A stretch of DNA of 64,000 bases from Kofleriaceae bacterium (GCA_020633495.1 JACKDR010000006.1:186001-250000), one strand, 5' to 3'; counted from the stretch's first letter, positions 12,093 to 28,762 are shown. The notes: a model not told the origin generated them from the letters alone. Translations and numbers: made by a program.

Positions 12093-13277
12093 ATGTTCGA
12101 TCGCGACGACGAGCGTGGTGTTGGGGCGGCGGCCGGATCTGCCGGCGCCGGGGCTGCCGTGGGACGTGGAGCCACGATGGCCCCGGACTGGCGACAGCTC
12201 GATCGCCAGCTGCGCGGCATCGCCCGGCGCCGCGCCGCGCTCGACGCCGAGGAGGCGCGCTGGCTGGTGCTCGCGCAGCAGGTCGAGCTCCACCGACGCT
12301 TCGGCTACGTGTCGCTGCTCGAGTACCTGGAGCGCACGCTCGGCTACGGGCCGCGCGCGGCGCGCGAGCGACTGCGGGTCGCGACCGCGCTGCAGATCCT
12401 GCCGGCGACCGCGGCGGCGCTGGCCCGCGGCGACCACGCGTACTCGGCGGTGCGCGAGCTGACCCGGGTGTGCCGGCAGGACACCGAGCAGGCATGGCTC
12501 GACGCGGCCGCCGGCAAGACCGTGCACGAGATCGAGGCCATGGTCGCCGGGCGCAGGCCGGGTGATCTGCCCGGCGACCCGGTGCATCCCGAGGACGTGC
12601 GCAAGACGCTGGTGATGGACGTCTCGGCGGAGACCTTCGCCGTGTGGCGCGACGCCCGGCTCGCGCTGGAGCTCGAGCGCGGCGAGCCGGTGTCGGACGA
12701 CGAGGTCCTGCGCACGCTGTGCCTCGACCGGCTGGCCGGTGCCGGCGACGGTGCGCGGGCCGGCGGGCGCGCCGCGTACCAGATCGCGCTGATGGTCTGC
12801 CCGACGTGCGAGCGCGCGACCCAGGATGGCGGCGGTCGCGCGGTCGAGGTCCCCGCGCGCGTCGCGGCGCGGGCGCGGTGCGACGCGCGCGTGATCGGCC
12901 GGGTGGATGGCGACCGCGTCGAAAAGGCGACGACGACGATCCCGCCGCGGGTGCGCGCCGCGGTGATCGCGCGCGACCACGGTCGCTGCCGGGTGCCCGG
13001 CTGTCGATCGTCGCGATGGATCGAGGTGCACCACGTGCGGCCGCGGGCGCAGGGGGGACAGCACACCCCGGGCAACCTGATCTGTCTGTGCGGCGGGCAT
13101 CACGACGCGGTCCACGTCCGCCGGCTGCGGATCGAGCGGGCGGCGTCGGGCGAGGTCGTGTTCACGCACGCCGACGGGCGACGGTACGGGGCGGCGCCGG
13201 CGGAGGTCATGGCCCACGTGGGCCACGTCGCGACTCACGTCGACGACGCGAGCGGCGCGACCCAAGAACGGATGTAG
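12093..13277 (+). CDS. DUF222/13E12-repeat family HNH endonuclease-like protein
   Basis: A 394-residue protein with an alpha-helical DUF222-type region (about residues 40-240; LDAEEARWLVLAQQVELHRR, then RVATALQILPATAAALARG) and a C-terminal HNH nuclease motif: VIARDHGRCRVPGCR, WIEVHHVRPRAQGG, NLICLCGGHHDAVH. The Cys pair and the His-Asn-His residues are intact, so nuclease activity is possible. Such proteins are often multicopy and mobile (the REP13E12 repeats of mycobacteria). The start at ATG 12093 has GGAGG seven bases upstream. The stop codon TAG at 13275-13277 lies inside the left inverted repeat of the following insertion sequence, so the original C-terminus may have been replaced. Confidence 0.85.
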   Translation: MFDRDDERGVGAAAGSAGAGAAVGRGATMAPDWRQLDRQLRGIARRRAALDAEEARWLVLAQQVELHRRFGYVSLLEYLERTLGYGPRAARERLRVATALQILPATAAALARGDHAYSAVRELTRVCRQDTEQAWLDAAAGKTVHEIEAMVAGRRPGDLPGDPVHPEDVRKTLVMDVSAETFAVWRDARLALELERGEPVSDDEVLRTLCLDRLAGAGDGARAGGRAAYQIALMVCPTCERATQDGGGRAVEVPARVAARARCDARVIGRVDGDRVEKATTTIPPRVRAAVIARDHGRCRVPGCRSSRWIEVHHVRPRAQGGQHTPGNLICLCGGHHDAVHVRRLRIERAASGEVVFTHADGRRYGAAPAEVMAHVGHVATHVDDASGATQERM

Positions 13278-13403
13278 TGGCGCCCCGCACGAACGCACCG
13301 CGAGCACGCCGAGGCAAAGCGGCTGCCCCCTCGGCGACCGAGGTCACCGAGAATCGGGCCTCCACAAGCAACGCGCTCGAGGCGCACACCGAGGAGGACA
13401 GCC

Positions 13404-14435
13404 GTGAACCATGTTGCCATCGATCTGGGGGGCAAGGAATCGCAGATCTGCATTCGCAGGTCGGACGGGACGATCGTCGAGGAGGCCCGCGTCGCGACGA
13501 AGCGACTCCCGGCCCGGATGGCGAGCTGGGAGCCTTGCCGCGTGATCCTGGAGACGTGCGCCGAGGCGTTCCACCTGGCCGACGCGGCCAAGCAAGCGGG
13601 GCACGACGTGCGCGTGGTGCCGGCGACGCTGGTGAAGACGCTCGGGGTCGGCGCGCGCGGCGTGAAGACGGACCGGCGGGACGCCCAGGTGCTGAGCGAG
13701 GTCTCGTGCCGGATCGACCTACCGTCGGTCCACGTGCCGACGACGTTGGCGCGCGAGCTGAAGTCGATCTGCGGCGCCCGCGAGTCGCTGATCGAGACCC
13801 GGACGAAGTTGATCAACAACACGCGCGGCTGGCTGCGCACGCAACTGTGGCGCGTGAAGACGGGCGCGACGAAGTCGTTCCCGGCACGCGTACGCGCCCA
13901 CGCGACGATGCGCGAGACGCCGCTGCCGGAACACGTCGAGCGCCAGCTCCTGGTGATCGACGCCGTGAACGCACAGATCGCCCTCGCGGACGCGCAGGTG
14001 TCGCGGTTCGCGAGCGAGCATCCGATCTGCCGGCTGCTGATGACGGCGCCGGGCGTGGGGCCCGTGACCTCGGTGCGCTTCGTGGCGGCACTCGACGACG
14101 TGACCCGGTTCGCGACGGCACATCAGCTCGAGTCCTACCTGGGCCTGACGCCCGGGGAGCGCTCGAGCTCGCAGACGGTGCGCATGACCGGGATCACCAA
14201 GGCTGGCCCGATCGCGCTCCGTCGCGCGCTGGTGCAGGCCGCGTGGACCCTGCTGCGCACGCAGCCGAACGACCCTGCCACCCGATGGGCGACGACGATC
14301 GCCGCGCGCCGGGGAAGGTTCATCGCCGTGGTGGCGCTCGCGAGGAAGCTCGCCGGGATCCTGTTCGCGATGTGGCGCGACGGGACGCCGTACCGCCCAT
14401 CGCGAAGCGCTCGGCCAGCGGACGCAACCGCGTAG
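13404..14435 (+). CDS. IS110/IS1111-family transposase (DEDD)
   Basis: A 343-residue recombinase. The N-terminal RuvC-like DEDD domain begins MNHVAIDLGGKESQICIRRS (first Asp at residue 7) and continues with VILETCAEAF and KTDRRDAQVL, which supply the further acidic residues. The C-terminal Tnp_IS116/IS110/IS902 domain contains MTAPGVGPVTSVRFVAALDD and YLGLTPGERSSSQTVRMTGI with the conserved Ser-rich segment that bears the catalytic Ser. The length is normal for the family and no frameshift is seen, so it looks intact. ACCGAGGAGGACAGCC just before the start supplies a ribosome-binding site. Confidence 0.93.
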   Translation: MNHVAIDLGGKESQICIRRSDGTIVEEARVATKRLPARMASWEPCRVILETCAEAFHLADAAKQAGHDVRVVPATLVKTLGVGARGVKTDRRDAQVLSEVSCRIDLPSVHVPTTLARELKSICGARESLIETRTKLINNTRGWLRTQLWRVKTGATKSFPARVRAHATMRETPLPEHVERQLLVIDAVNAQIALADAQVSRFASEHPICRLLMTAPGVGPVTSVRFVAALDDVTRFATAHQLESYLGLTPGERSSSQTVRMTGITKAGPIALRRALVQAAWTLLRTQPNDPATRWATTIAARRGRFIAVVALARKLAGILFAMWRDGTPYRPSRSARPADATA

Positions 14436-14699
14436 CCGCGCTCCAGACGCACCCGGGTCAAGGCTGTCCAGAGGCGACGATCGCGAGGCCCACGTTCAGG
14501 CGTACCGATTCCGTCGGCGACGACCTGGTACCCACGAATGCGACGTCGCCGATGGATTTCGCTACTGCGCCGACGAGCGCGAATAGTCGAGTACGACAGC
14601 CCGACATCCTCCTTCCGGGACCGCCGAACCTCGGGTCGAACCAGGCGCCGCTCACGAACACGAGCGCGGCGAACGGCGGAGATCCGCGCTTGACCTCAC
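14436..14699 (+). ncRNA. Candidate bridge/seek RNA region of the IS1111-type element
   Basis: About 264 nt of non-coding DNA lie between the transposase stop and the right inverted repeat. In IS1111-type elements the guide RNA that pairs with donor and target DNA is encoded downstream of the transposase; in IS110 types it lies upstream. The short upstream region here (121 nt) and the long downstream one fit the IS1111 layout. No RNA fold or guide loops were computed; boundaries are only those of the non-coding stretch. No ORF here is convincing. Confidence 0.45.
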
Positions 14700-14803
14700 C
14701 GCCACTACATAGTCGTGGGCCGGTCGCTGGAGGTCGCGCTCCGGCGCGCGATGCGTGAGGCATCACCGAGGTGAACGTCGCGGCCGGAGGAGTCGCGCCG
14801 GCG

Positions 14804-14912
14804 ACGCCCGCGCCCCGCGCCGAGGCGCCGGGCCCCCGTCTTCGGGCCCGGCGCCGGTGGTGGTGCCCGGCGCCGACGCCCGCGCGTGCACCGCGCTCGT
14901 CGGGGAGCCGGC
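14804..14912 (-). repeat. 109-bp long inverted repeat, right arm
   Basis: This is the reverse complement of 11705-11813 with two mismatches. It lies 94 bp beyond the right repeat of the IS1111-type element. The region between the element and the arm (14711-14803) holds no supported gene. The arm is in non-coding DNA downstream of the convergent outer-membrane protein gene. Confidence 0.9.
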
Positions 14913-15084
14913 GGCCCCGCCAGGTCGGCGCCGCCGCCGCGTGCCGCGGTCCACGCGGACCACGATCGCCGCGCTGCCCACGTGGACCACGTGCCGCCCG
15001 ATGTGCCGACGTGTCCGCGCCCCCGCCCGCCCCGCCGCGCCGCCCGCTCGACCGTGCCGCGCGCCATCCACCCCGTCGCATCCT

Positions 15085-15112
15085 CCTCTCCGGAGCCTCC
15101 GGGAGCCGCCGA
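15085..15112 (-). repeat. Outer short inverted repeat, right copy
   Basis: A 28-bp perfect reverse complement of 11487-11514. With the 109-bp arms it marks the outer right edge of the inverted-repeat pair. Sequence between the arm and this block (14913-15084) is diverged from the left side but similarly GC-rich and non-coding. Confidence 0.85.
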
Positions 15113-15116
15113 TTCC

Positions 15117-15245
15117 CTCCGCGCTCCGCCCTCCGCGCTCCGCGCTCCGCCCTCCGCGCTCCGCGCTCCGCGCTCCGCCCTCCGCGCTCCGCCCCCTCGG
15201 CCCTCCGCCCTCCGCGCTCCGCCCTCCGCCCTCCGCCCTCCGCCG
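15117..15245. repeat. Degenerate 7-bp tandem repeat (CCCTCCG/CGCTCCG)
   Basis: About eighteen head-to-tail copies of a heptamer, alternating CGCTCCG and CCCTCCG with one interruption (CCCCCTCGG near 15190), fill the stretch up to the stop codon of the outer-membrane protein gene. It is non-coding and would be subject to slippage. The repeat begins right after the 28-bp inverted repeat copy. Confidence 0.9.
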
Positions 15246-16439
15246 CTAGTGCCAGAACCCGACCGACATCCCGGCGTTGCCGTACCGCGCCGCGACGTCC
15301 CCGGTCACCGACACCCGCACCCGGTACGTCCACCGCCACACGCAGAACTGCCACAGCGCCACCTCGACGCCCACGGTCCCGTGCAGCCTCCCACCGACGC
15401 CCTCGAAGCGCCCGGGCTCCCAGTACGAGCCGCCGCGCACGCGCAGTCGCCCCGGTAGCCACTCGTACTCGGCGCCGGCGCGCAGGCTCACCACCGGGTG
15501 CCGCCCCGACGGCTGCAGCACCTGCTGGCCGAACGCCTCGAGGCCGTAGCCGTCGCGGACCCCGCCGGTTACCACCAGATCCGCGGCCAGCAGCAGCGCG
15601 CGCTCGTCGCGGTAGTCGCCGGGCTGCAGCTGGTTCCACCGGGTCGGCGCCCGGCGCCACGCCACCCCTCCGGCGAGCTGCCACGGCACCTCGACGCGAT
15701 CGGGCAGGATGTAGCCCTCGCAGTCGAGCGGATCGCAGCCCGCGTACGCCGGGTTCGCCCCCGTGATCGGCAGCGACGCCGTGATCCCGACCCGCAGATC
15801 ACCGTCGGGCTGACGCCACAGCCCGCCGGCCTCGAGCCCGCCGCCCGACAGCGTGAACAGCGCGATCCGGCCGCCGCCGACCAGGCGGCTCATCTCGAAC
15901 TCGCCGATGCGTGCCGCCACGCCGATCGTCCACTGCCGGTCGTCGCTCTGTCGCGCGAACGCCAGCTTGCCGCTGATCGCACGGGCCTCGAGGTGGTCGC
16001 CGGCGTCGCCGTCGATCGCCGTGCCCGCCGCCGTCACCGTCGCCGCCGCGCCCCAGCCGCCGAGCATGCCGGCCAGCCCGAACGTCTCGATCCGCGTGCC
16101 GTACTCGTCGGACGCCGTGACCCCGTTGTTGTCGAAGTCGCTGGCGGCCACCGCGGTCAGCGCGTCGACGTGGAAGTCCCAGTCCCAGCTGCCCTTCGAG
16201 GTCGTCCGGCGCACCGTCGCCGCCGCCGGGTTGACCAGCGTCCCGGCCGAGCCCACCGCGGTGCCGATCGCGGCGCCGCCCATGCCGACGATGCGCACCG
16301 AGCCGAGCGCCGCGCCGGCGTACAGATCGAGCCCGAAGTCGCGGTCCTCGATGGGCGCGAACGCCTGGGCTCGCACCGGCGCCGGCGCCGCCGTGCCGAT
16401 CGCCACGGCCGCCCCCGCCAGGATCACGGCGACGCGCAT
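15246..16439 (-). CDS. Outer-membrane beta-barrel protein, PorV/FadL-like
   Basis: A 397-residue exported protein. It has a Sec signal (MRVAVILAGAAVAIGTAAPA, cleavage near APVRAQA) and then alternating hydrophobic/aromatic beta-strand segments to the end (for example GLEAGGLWRQPDGDLRVGIT, RLRVRGGSYWEPGRF). The C-terminus is SVGFWH, with the aromatic near the end typical of barrels assembled by BAM. GGAAIGTAVGSAGTLVNPAA near the start resembles the N-terminal motif of PorV/UPF0164/FadL-like barrels. It is divergent from the histidine kinase gene with only 30 bp between starts. No transported substrate can be assigned. Confidence 0.7.
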   Translation of the reverse strand: MRVAVILAGAAVAIGTAAPAPVRAQAFAPIEDRDFGLDLYAGAALGSVRIVGMGGAAIGTAVGSAGTLVNPAAATVRRTTSKGSWDWDFHVDALTAVAASDFDNNGVTASDEYGTRIETFGLAGMLGGWGAAATVTAAGTAIDGDAGDHLEARAISGKLAFARQSDDRQWTIGVAARIGEFEMSRLVGGGRIALFTLSGGGLEAGGLWRQPDGDLRVGITASLPITGANPAYAGCDPLDCEGYILPDRVEVPWQLAGGVAWRRAPTRWNQLQPGDYRDERALLLAADLVVTGGVRDGYGLEAFGQQVLQPSGRHPVVSLRAGAEYEWLPGRLRVRGGSYWEPGRFEGVGGRLHGTVGVEVALWQFCVWRWTYRVRVSVTGDVAARYGNAGMSVGFWH

Positions 16440-16469
16440 CTGCCGATCCTATCCTGTATCTTCGCCCCC

Positions 16470-19264
<2,795 letters not shown>

Positions 19265-19277
<13 letters not shown>

Positions 19278-19388
19278 CGCGGGGTTTGCCAGCCTGACAG
19301 TGGCGATCGCCACGCTTGCCACTCTGGCAAACGGATCGCGCAGCGCCGGGATCCGAAACCCATGGGATTCCAGCGGTTAGCTGGAATC
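19265..19388 (+). promoter_or_regulatory. Cluster of inverted repeats between kinase and regulator genes
   Basis: TGGCAAA (19265-19271) and TTTGCCAG (19285-19292) can pair over the kinase stop codon. The latter can instead pair with CTGGCAAA (19324-19331) around the 14-bp perfect palindrome GTGGCGATCGCCAC (19300-19313). A third hairpin is GATTCCAG-cggttag-CTGGAATC (19366-19388). Just after it, TGGCATCTGGCTTGT (19394-19408) resembles a sigma-54 promoter but has GT for the -12 GC. The set could act as an attenuator, terminator or binding-site cluster; alternative pairing of the shared arm makes a switch possible, but this is inference. Confidence 0.5.
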
Positions 19389-19429
19389 GGACCTGGCATC
19401 TGGCTTGTATTACGCCGGTGGGCCCCACC

Positions 19430-21033
<1,604 letters not shown>

Positions 21034-21037
<4 letters not shown>

Positions 21038-21969
21038 ACCTGCAGGACCTGGTCAAGCGCCACTTCTGGGTGGTCGGCGCCCTCACCGTCGCGACCTGCG
21101 CCTTCTTCGGCGGCAAGGCCGCGGGCCACTACGTCGAGGGCAAGTTCCTCACCGACGCCGCGACCGCGCCCAAGATCGATCCGGTGGCGCGCGCCGCCAA
21201 GCCGACCCAGACCCGCAGCAAGGCGGGCCGGCCGCTGTCGGACCGCAACATCTTCTGCTCGGACTGCCAGCCGGTCGTCGCCGAGGTGCCGGTCACCGAC
21301 CCCGGCGACGGCAAGACCGTGCCGCGGACGTCGCTGCCGCTGGTGCTGATCGCGACCAGCGTCCACCCGCGCGCCGAGTGGTCGATGGCGACCGTGCTCA
21401 ACAGCCAGACCCAGGCCCAGGGCGGCTACGTCATCGGCAGCGAGATCCCCGGCGCCGGCAAGATCGAGGACATCGGCTACAAGTTCGTCGACTTCACCAA
21501 CACGGCGACCCACCGGCTCGAGCGCATCTCGCTGCTCGACGAGCCCAGCGCGGCGCCGGCGCCGACCCCGACGGTGACGGTCAGGCCGCCGACCGGGCCC
21601 CAGGACGAGATGTCGGCGGCCCTGGAGTCGGGCATCCGCAAGCTCGACGACTCCAACTTCGAGGTCGACCGGTCGCTGGTCGACAAGCTGCTGGCCAACC
21701 CGCTGGCGGTGTCCAAGGGCGCCCGGGTCACGCCGTCGATCAAGAACGGCAAGCCCAACGGCATCAAGCTCTACGCGATCCGGCCGTCGTCGATCTACGC
21801 CAAGCTCGGCCTGTCCAACGGCGACACGATCCACTCGATCAACGGCTTCGAGCTCGACTCCCTCGACAAGGGCCTCGAGGTCTACCAGAAGGTCCGGGAC
21901 GCCTCCGGCCTGCAGGTCTCGGTCACCCGCCGCGGCAAGCCGATGACGATCAACTACTCGATCAAGTAG
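21034..21969 (+). CDS. gspC: Type II secretion system protein C (GspC)
   Basis: A 311-residue inner-membrane protein that links the inner-membrane platform to the secretin. It has a short cytoplasmic start, one TM helix (FWVVGALTVATCAFFGG), the periplasmic homology region (LVLIATSVHPRAEWSMATVL) that binds GspD, a linker, and a C-terminal PDZ-like region (PSSIYAKLGLSNGDTIHSIN). The start is GTG 21034, overlapping the regulator stop (GTGA), with GGAGGG at 21023-21028 as ribosome-binding site. It is the first gene of gspC-N. Confidence 0.93.
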
Positions 21970-22039
21970 CCGGCCCGCCGACCTGCTCGATCCGCACGCA
22001 CGCACGCACTCGCCTCGCCCAGAAGCTCCGAAGACGTCT

Positions 22040-24408
22040 ATGTCCACCACCCATCGATCTCCTTCGTTCGCGCGGATCGTCGCCGTCGCGTCGCTCCTGA
22101 TCGCCGCGGTCGTCGTCGCGCCGCTGCCGGCCCGGGCCCAGCCCGCCGACAAGGACGGCGGCGACGACGCGCCCGGCGACGACGCCCAGCTCTACAGCTG
22201 CGGCAAGGCCAAGGGGCCGGTCTCGGTGTCGTTCAAGCCCGACATCGAGCTCAAGGACCTGCTGACCTGGGCCATGGGCTTCACCTGCAAGAACTTCATC
22301 TACGAGCAGGGCGTCCTCAGCCGCAGCAAGAAGCTGACGATCATCGCGCCCAACAAGATGTCGGCACAGGACGCCTACCGGCTGTTCCTGGTCGGCCTGT
22401 CGACGATGGGCCTGACCGTCGTGCCCAAGGGCAACGTCCTCAAGGTCATCGAGGAGTCGCAGGCCAAGGGCGAGACCGTCGCGATCAAGCGCGGCGGGGT
22501 CGGCAACAACGAGGAGTTCGTCCGGCTGATCCTGCGGCCCAACCACGTCTCGGCCCAGGACCTCGCCGACGCCCTCGCCGTGGTCAAGTCGGCCCAGGGT
22601 GACATCAAGCTGGTCCAGAAGTCGGGCGCGCTGATCATCACCGACTACGCGACCCACGTCCGCGACATGATCACGCTGACCAAGGAGCTCGACAAGCCGT
22701 CCGAGGGCGCGGGCATCTACACGATCAAGGTCGTCTACGCCGACGCCAAGCAGCTGTCCGACATGCTCGGCAACATCCTCGGCACCAGCGCGACCGCCGG
22801 CCAGCCCGAGCCCGCCAAGGGCAACGTCAAGGGCCGCGCCCCGGCCACCGCCGCCGACATCGAGGCCGCGGTGCCGTCGAAGATCCTCGCCGACGACCGC
22901 ACCAACTCGCTGATCGTCGTGTCGAACGAGGCCGCGTACCTGCGGGTCCGCGCCCTGGTCAAGCGCCTCGACGTCCCGATGGAGACCGAGGGCGCCGGCT
23001 CGATCCACGTCTACCCGCTCGAGAACGCCAAGGCCGAGGAGCTGTCGCAGACCCTCAACAACGCGCTGCAGGGCATCACCCAGCCGTCGGCGGGCGGCAC
23101 CCCGCAGGGCGGCCGGCCCCAGCGCCGGGTCGCCGGCGCCGACCAGGGCACGATCGGCGCCGCCGCCGAGGGCGCCGCGTTCGAGGGCCAGGTCCGGATC
23201 ACCCACGACGCCCCGACCAACTCGCTGGTCGTGATCTCGAGCGGCCGCGACTTCATCGCGCTGCGCGACGTCATCAAGCGGCTCGACGCGCCGCGCCGCC
23301 AGGTCTTCATCGAGGCCGTCATCCTCGAGCTCCAGGCCACCAACGACCTCGACGTCGGCACCAGCTTCCACGGCGGCTACGGCAACGACTCCGGCGACAT
23401 CGTCGTCGGCGGCCTCCAGCACTCCAACCTCAAGTCGCTCGACCTGTCGTCGCTGGCCGCCGCGACCGGCCTGCTCGGCGGCCTGGTCGGCCACGAGCTG
23501 CCCAACTCGCAGGAGCTGTTCGGCAAGTCGATCCCGTCGTACGGGGTCCTGTTCCAGGCCCTGGCCAAGAACCGCAACGCCAACGTGCTGTCGTCGCCGC
23601 ACATCCTGACCACCGACAACGTCGAGGCCGAGATCTCGGTCGGCCAGAACATCCCGTACCTGGGCGGCATCAGCTTCGGCGGCTTCGGCCTGCCCGGCGC
23701 CGGCGGCACCGGCGGCAGCACCAGCATCCCCGGCCTCAACCAGTCGATCCAGCGCCAGGACATCGCGTTGACCATGAAGATCACGCCGCACGTCAACGCC
23801 AGCGACATGGTCCGGCTCGACATCGAGCAGGAGATCCAGGACGTCGGCGAGCGCGACCCGCAGCTGGGCCCGACCTGGACCAAGCGCAAGATCAAGACCA
23901 CGGTCGTCGTCCGCGACCAGCAGAGCATCGTCATCGGCGGCCTGATGTCGGACCGCGTCACCTACAGCGAGTCGAAGATCCCGGTGCTCGGCGACATCCC
24001 GCTGCTCGGCTACCTGTTCAAGTACACCCAGCGCAGCAAGCAGAAGACCAACCTGCTGGTGCTCCTGACCCCGTACATCATCGAGGACCAGCTCGACATC
24101 GAGGCGATCGTCGAGCGCAAGGTCCGCGAGCGCAGCGAGTTCCTGCGCTCGTTCCAGAACCTCGACCGCGCCCCGTACCTGCCGCAGATCGACTACCGCA
24201 AGAAGCACGGCCTGATCGAGGACATCAACTCCACCGAGGAGAAGGTCGAGCAGGACATCGCGCTGTTGCGCAGCTACGAGCAGAAGGGCATCGACTACGC
24301 CGACGGCCCGGTCCAGTACGAGGACGTGCCGTCGGGCGCCGACGCGCCCACCGGCGACGCCCCGGCGCCGGCCCCCGCGCCCGCGCCCGCGCCGACCACC
24401 CAGCCCCA

Positions 24409-24412
<4 letters not shown>
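22040..24412 (+). CDS. gspD: Type II secretion secretin (GspD)
   Basis: A 790-residue outer-membrane secretin that forms the exit channel. It has a Sec signal (cleavage near LPARAQPAD), an N0 domain (about 55-130; ELKDLLTWAMGFTCKNFIYE), N1-N3 repeats and the secretin core with RNANVLSSPHILTTDN, VGQNIPYLGG, VVRDQQSIVIGGLMSD and IPVLGDIPLLGYLFKY. The last ~25 residues are a Pro/Ala tail. There is no pilotin gene nearby. The 70-bp gap after gspC contains a short CGCA tandem repeat; the stop overlaps the GTG of gspE. Confidence 0.97.
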
Positions 24413-26211
<1,799 letters not shown>

Positions 26212-26212
26212 C

Positions 26213-27463
<1,251 letters not shown>

Positions 27464-27523
27464 CCCGCGACCCGCCGCACCCCACCGACCCGAGACCGAG
27501 ACCGAGACCTGGAGGAATCCCCC

Positions 27524-27973
27524 ATGACCGCGACCACCGACGCCCCCGTGACCCCCACCCTCGAGAAGCGCCTGCGCCGCGCCGCCCGCCGCCAGGCCGG
27601 CATGACCCTGCTCGAGATCATGATCGTGCTGGCCATCCTCGCCCTGGTGATGGGCTTCCTGGTCGGCCCGCGGATCTACCGCGCGTTCCAGGAGTCGAAG
27701 GAAGACACCCAGCGCGCGATCGTCAAGAAGTACGTCTACGAGGGCTTCGTCGACTGGGCCCGGCGCAACCCGACCAAGGGCTGCCCGAGCAACATCCAGG
27801 AGGTCTCGGAGCAGATGGGCCGCGCCGACTCCAAGGACACCTGGGGCCGCGAGCTGATCTGGTTCTGCGGCGACAACCTGCCGCCGGGCGCCGCGCGCGA
27901 CGGCTTCGCGGTGATGTCGCTGGGCCCCGACGGCCAGCAGGGCACCAAGGACGACATCAAGAGCTGGGAGTGA
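27524..27973 (+). CDS. gspG: Major pseudopilin (GspG)
   Basis: A 149-residue type IV pilin-like protein that builds the pseudopilus shaft. The prepilin peptidase site is QAG|MTLLEIMIVLAILALVM, cleaved after Gly26, with Glu at +5. The C-terminal end, with DPDG-like FAVMSLGPDGQQGTKDDIKS, is the usual GspG calcium-binding tail. A GGAGG ribosome-binding site (27512-27516) precedes ATG 27524. The 60-bp gap after gspF is the second longest inside the cluster, so extra transcription start here is possible. Confidence 0.96.
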   Translation: MTATTDAPVTPTLEKRLRRAARRQAGMTLLEIMIVLAILALVMGFLVGPRIYRAFQESKEDTQRAIVKKYVYEGFVDWARRNPTKGCPSNIQEVSEQMGRADSKDTWGRELIWFCGDNLPPGAARDGFAVMSLGPDGQQGTKDDIKSWE

Positions 27974-27988
27974 CCTGATCGGCCCGCC

Positions 27989-28762
27989 ATGTCGACCCTT
28001 CGCCCCCATCGCCGCCAGCGCGGCATGACGATCCTCGAGCTCCTGGTGGTCATCGCGATCATCGGGATGCTGAGCTACCTCGGCTACGGCGCGGTGCGCT
28101 GGCTGCGCGGCGCCAACGTCGTCGAGGCCACCACCGAGCTGGCCTCGGTGATGCGCCGCACCGAGCAGCTCGCCGCCGAGACCGGGCTGATGCACCGGGT
28201 CGTCATCGATCTCGACGCCCAGACCTACCGGGTCGAGGTGTGCGAGGGGGGGCCCGGCGCGATCTCGTCGAAGCCGCTGGTCGCGGGGGCGTCGTCCGAC
28301 GAGGAGCGCAAGCGCGCGGTCGAGGACGCCAAGAACCGGCTGGCCAGCCTGCCCCAGGGCTCGCTGCCGGCGGGCAGCGATCCGGAGCAGAGCGAGGTCA
28401 TGGCGCTGGCGCTGGCCGGCGAGCTCGGCGCCCTCCGCACCTGCGCGCTGTCGACCGCGCTGTCGGGCGACACCGAGGGGCGCGAGCTGGTCCGCGCGCT
28501 CGACCCCAACCGCAGCGCCAAGGTCACCCAGGTGCTGGTCCAGCACCTCGAGGACCCGGTGACCAAGGGCCTGGTCGCGATCCACTTCTTCCCGCTGGGC
28601 TCGGCGGAGAAGGCGATCGTCGAGGTCGGCGACGGCGACAAGACCTTCTCGATCCTGGTCCACGGCCTGACCGGCCGCGTCGAGGTCCGCGACGAGCCGG
28701 TCCGGAACCCGGACGAGTTCCTGATGCGCGACGCCACCGGCGAGCGCACGGAGGAGCGGTGA
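27989..28762 (+). CDS. gspH: Minor pseudopilin (GspH)
   Basis: A 257-residue pseudopilin. The processing site is QRG|MTILELLVVIAIIGML, after Gly12, Glu at +5. The soluble part is longer than the typical GspH (about 170 residues); the extra sequence around residues 90-150 is rich in charged residues (ASSDEERKRAVEDAKNRLAS). Assignment as GspH rests on the order G-H-I-J-K and the type IV N-methyl segment. Its TGA overlaps the GTG start of gspI. Confidence 0.88.
   Translation: MSTLRPHRRQRGMTILELLVVIAIIGMLSYLGYGAVRWLRGANVVEATTELASVMRRTEQLAAETGLMHRVVIDLDAQTYRVEVCEGGPGAISSKPLVAGASSDEERKRAVEDAKNRLASLPQGSLPAGSDPEQSEVMALALAGELGALRTCALSTALSGDTEGRELVRALDPNRSAKVTQVLVQHLEDPVTKGLVAIHFFPLGSAEKAIVEVGDGDKTFSILVHGLTGRVEVRDEPVRNPDEFLMRDATGERTEER

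Larger units (their letters stand above)
13272..14710 (+). mobile_element. IS110-family element, IS1111 subgroup
   Basis: The element is outlined by an 11-bp perfect inverted repeat, ATGTAGTGGCG at 13272-13282 and CGCCACTACAT at 14700-14710, around a single DEDD transposase gene. Subterminal inverted repeats of about this size are a mark of the IS1111 subgroup, which integrate site-specifically, so the true ends may lie a few bases outside. The transposase has 121 bp of upstream and about 265 bp of downstream non-coding DNA inside the repeats; the latter is where IS1111 elements carry their guide RNA. No target duplication is expected for this family. The element sits at the 3' end of the HNH gene. 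Confidence 0.75.

Noticed and set aside
19394..19408. Sigma-54 promoter before the NtrC-type regulator
   Set aside because: TGGCAT-N5-TTGT lacks the essential GC at -12, so it is mentioned only as a weak resemblance.
21990..22010. Short CGCA tandem repeat between gspC and gspD as a phase-variable switch
   Set aside because: Only about four units in a 70-bp spacer, with no sign that it alters the gspD start.
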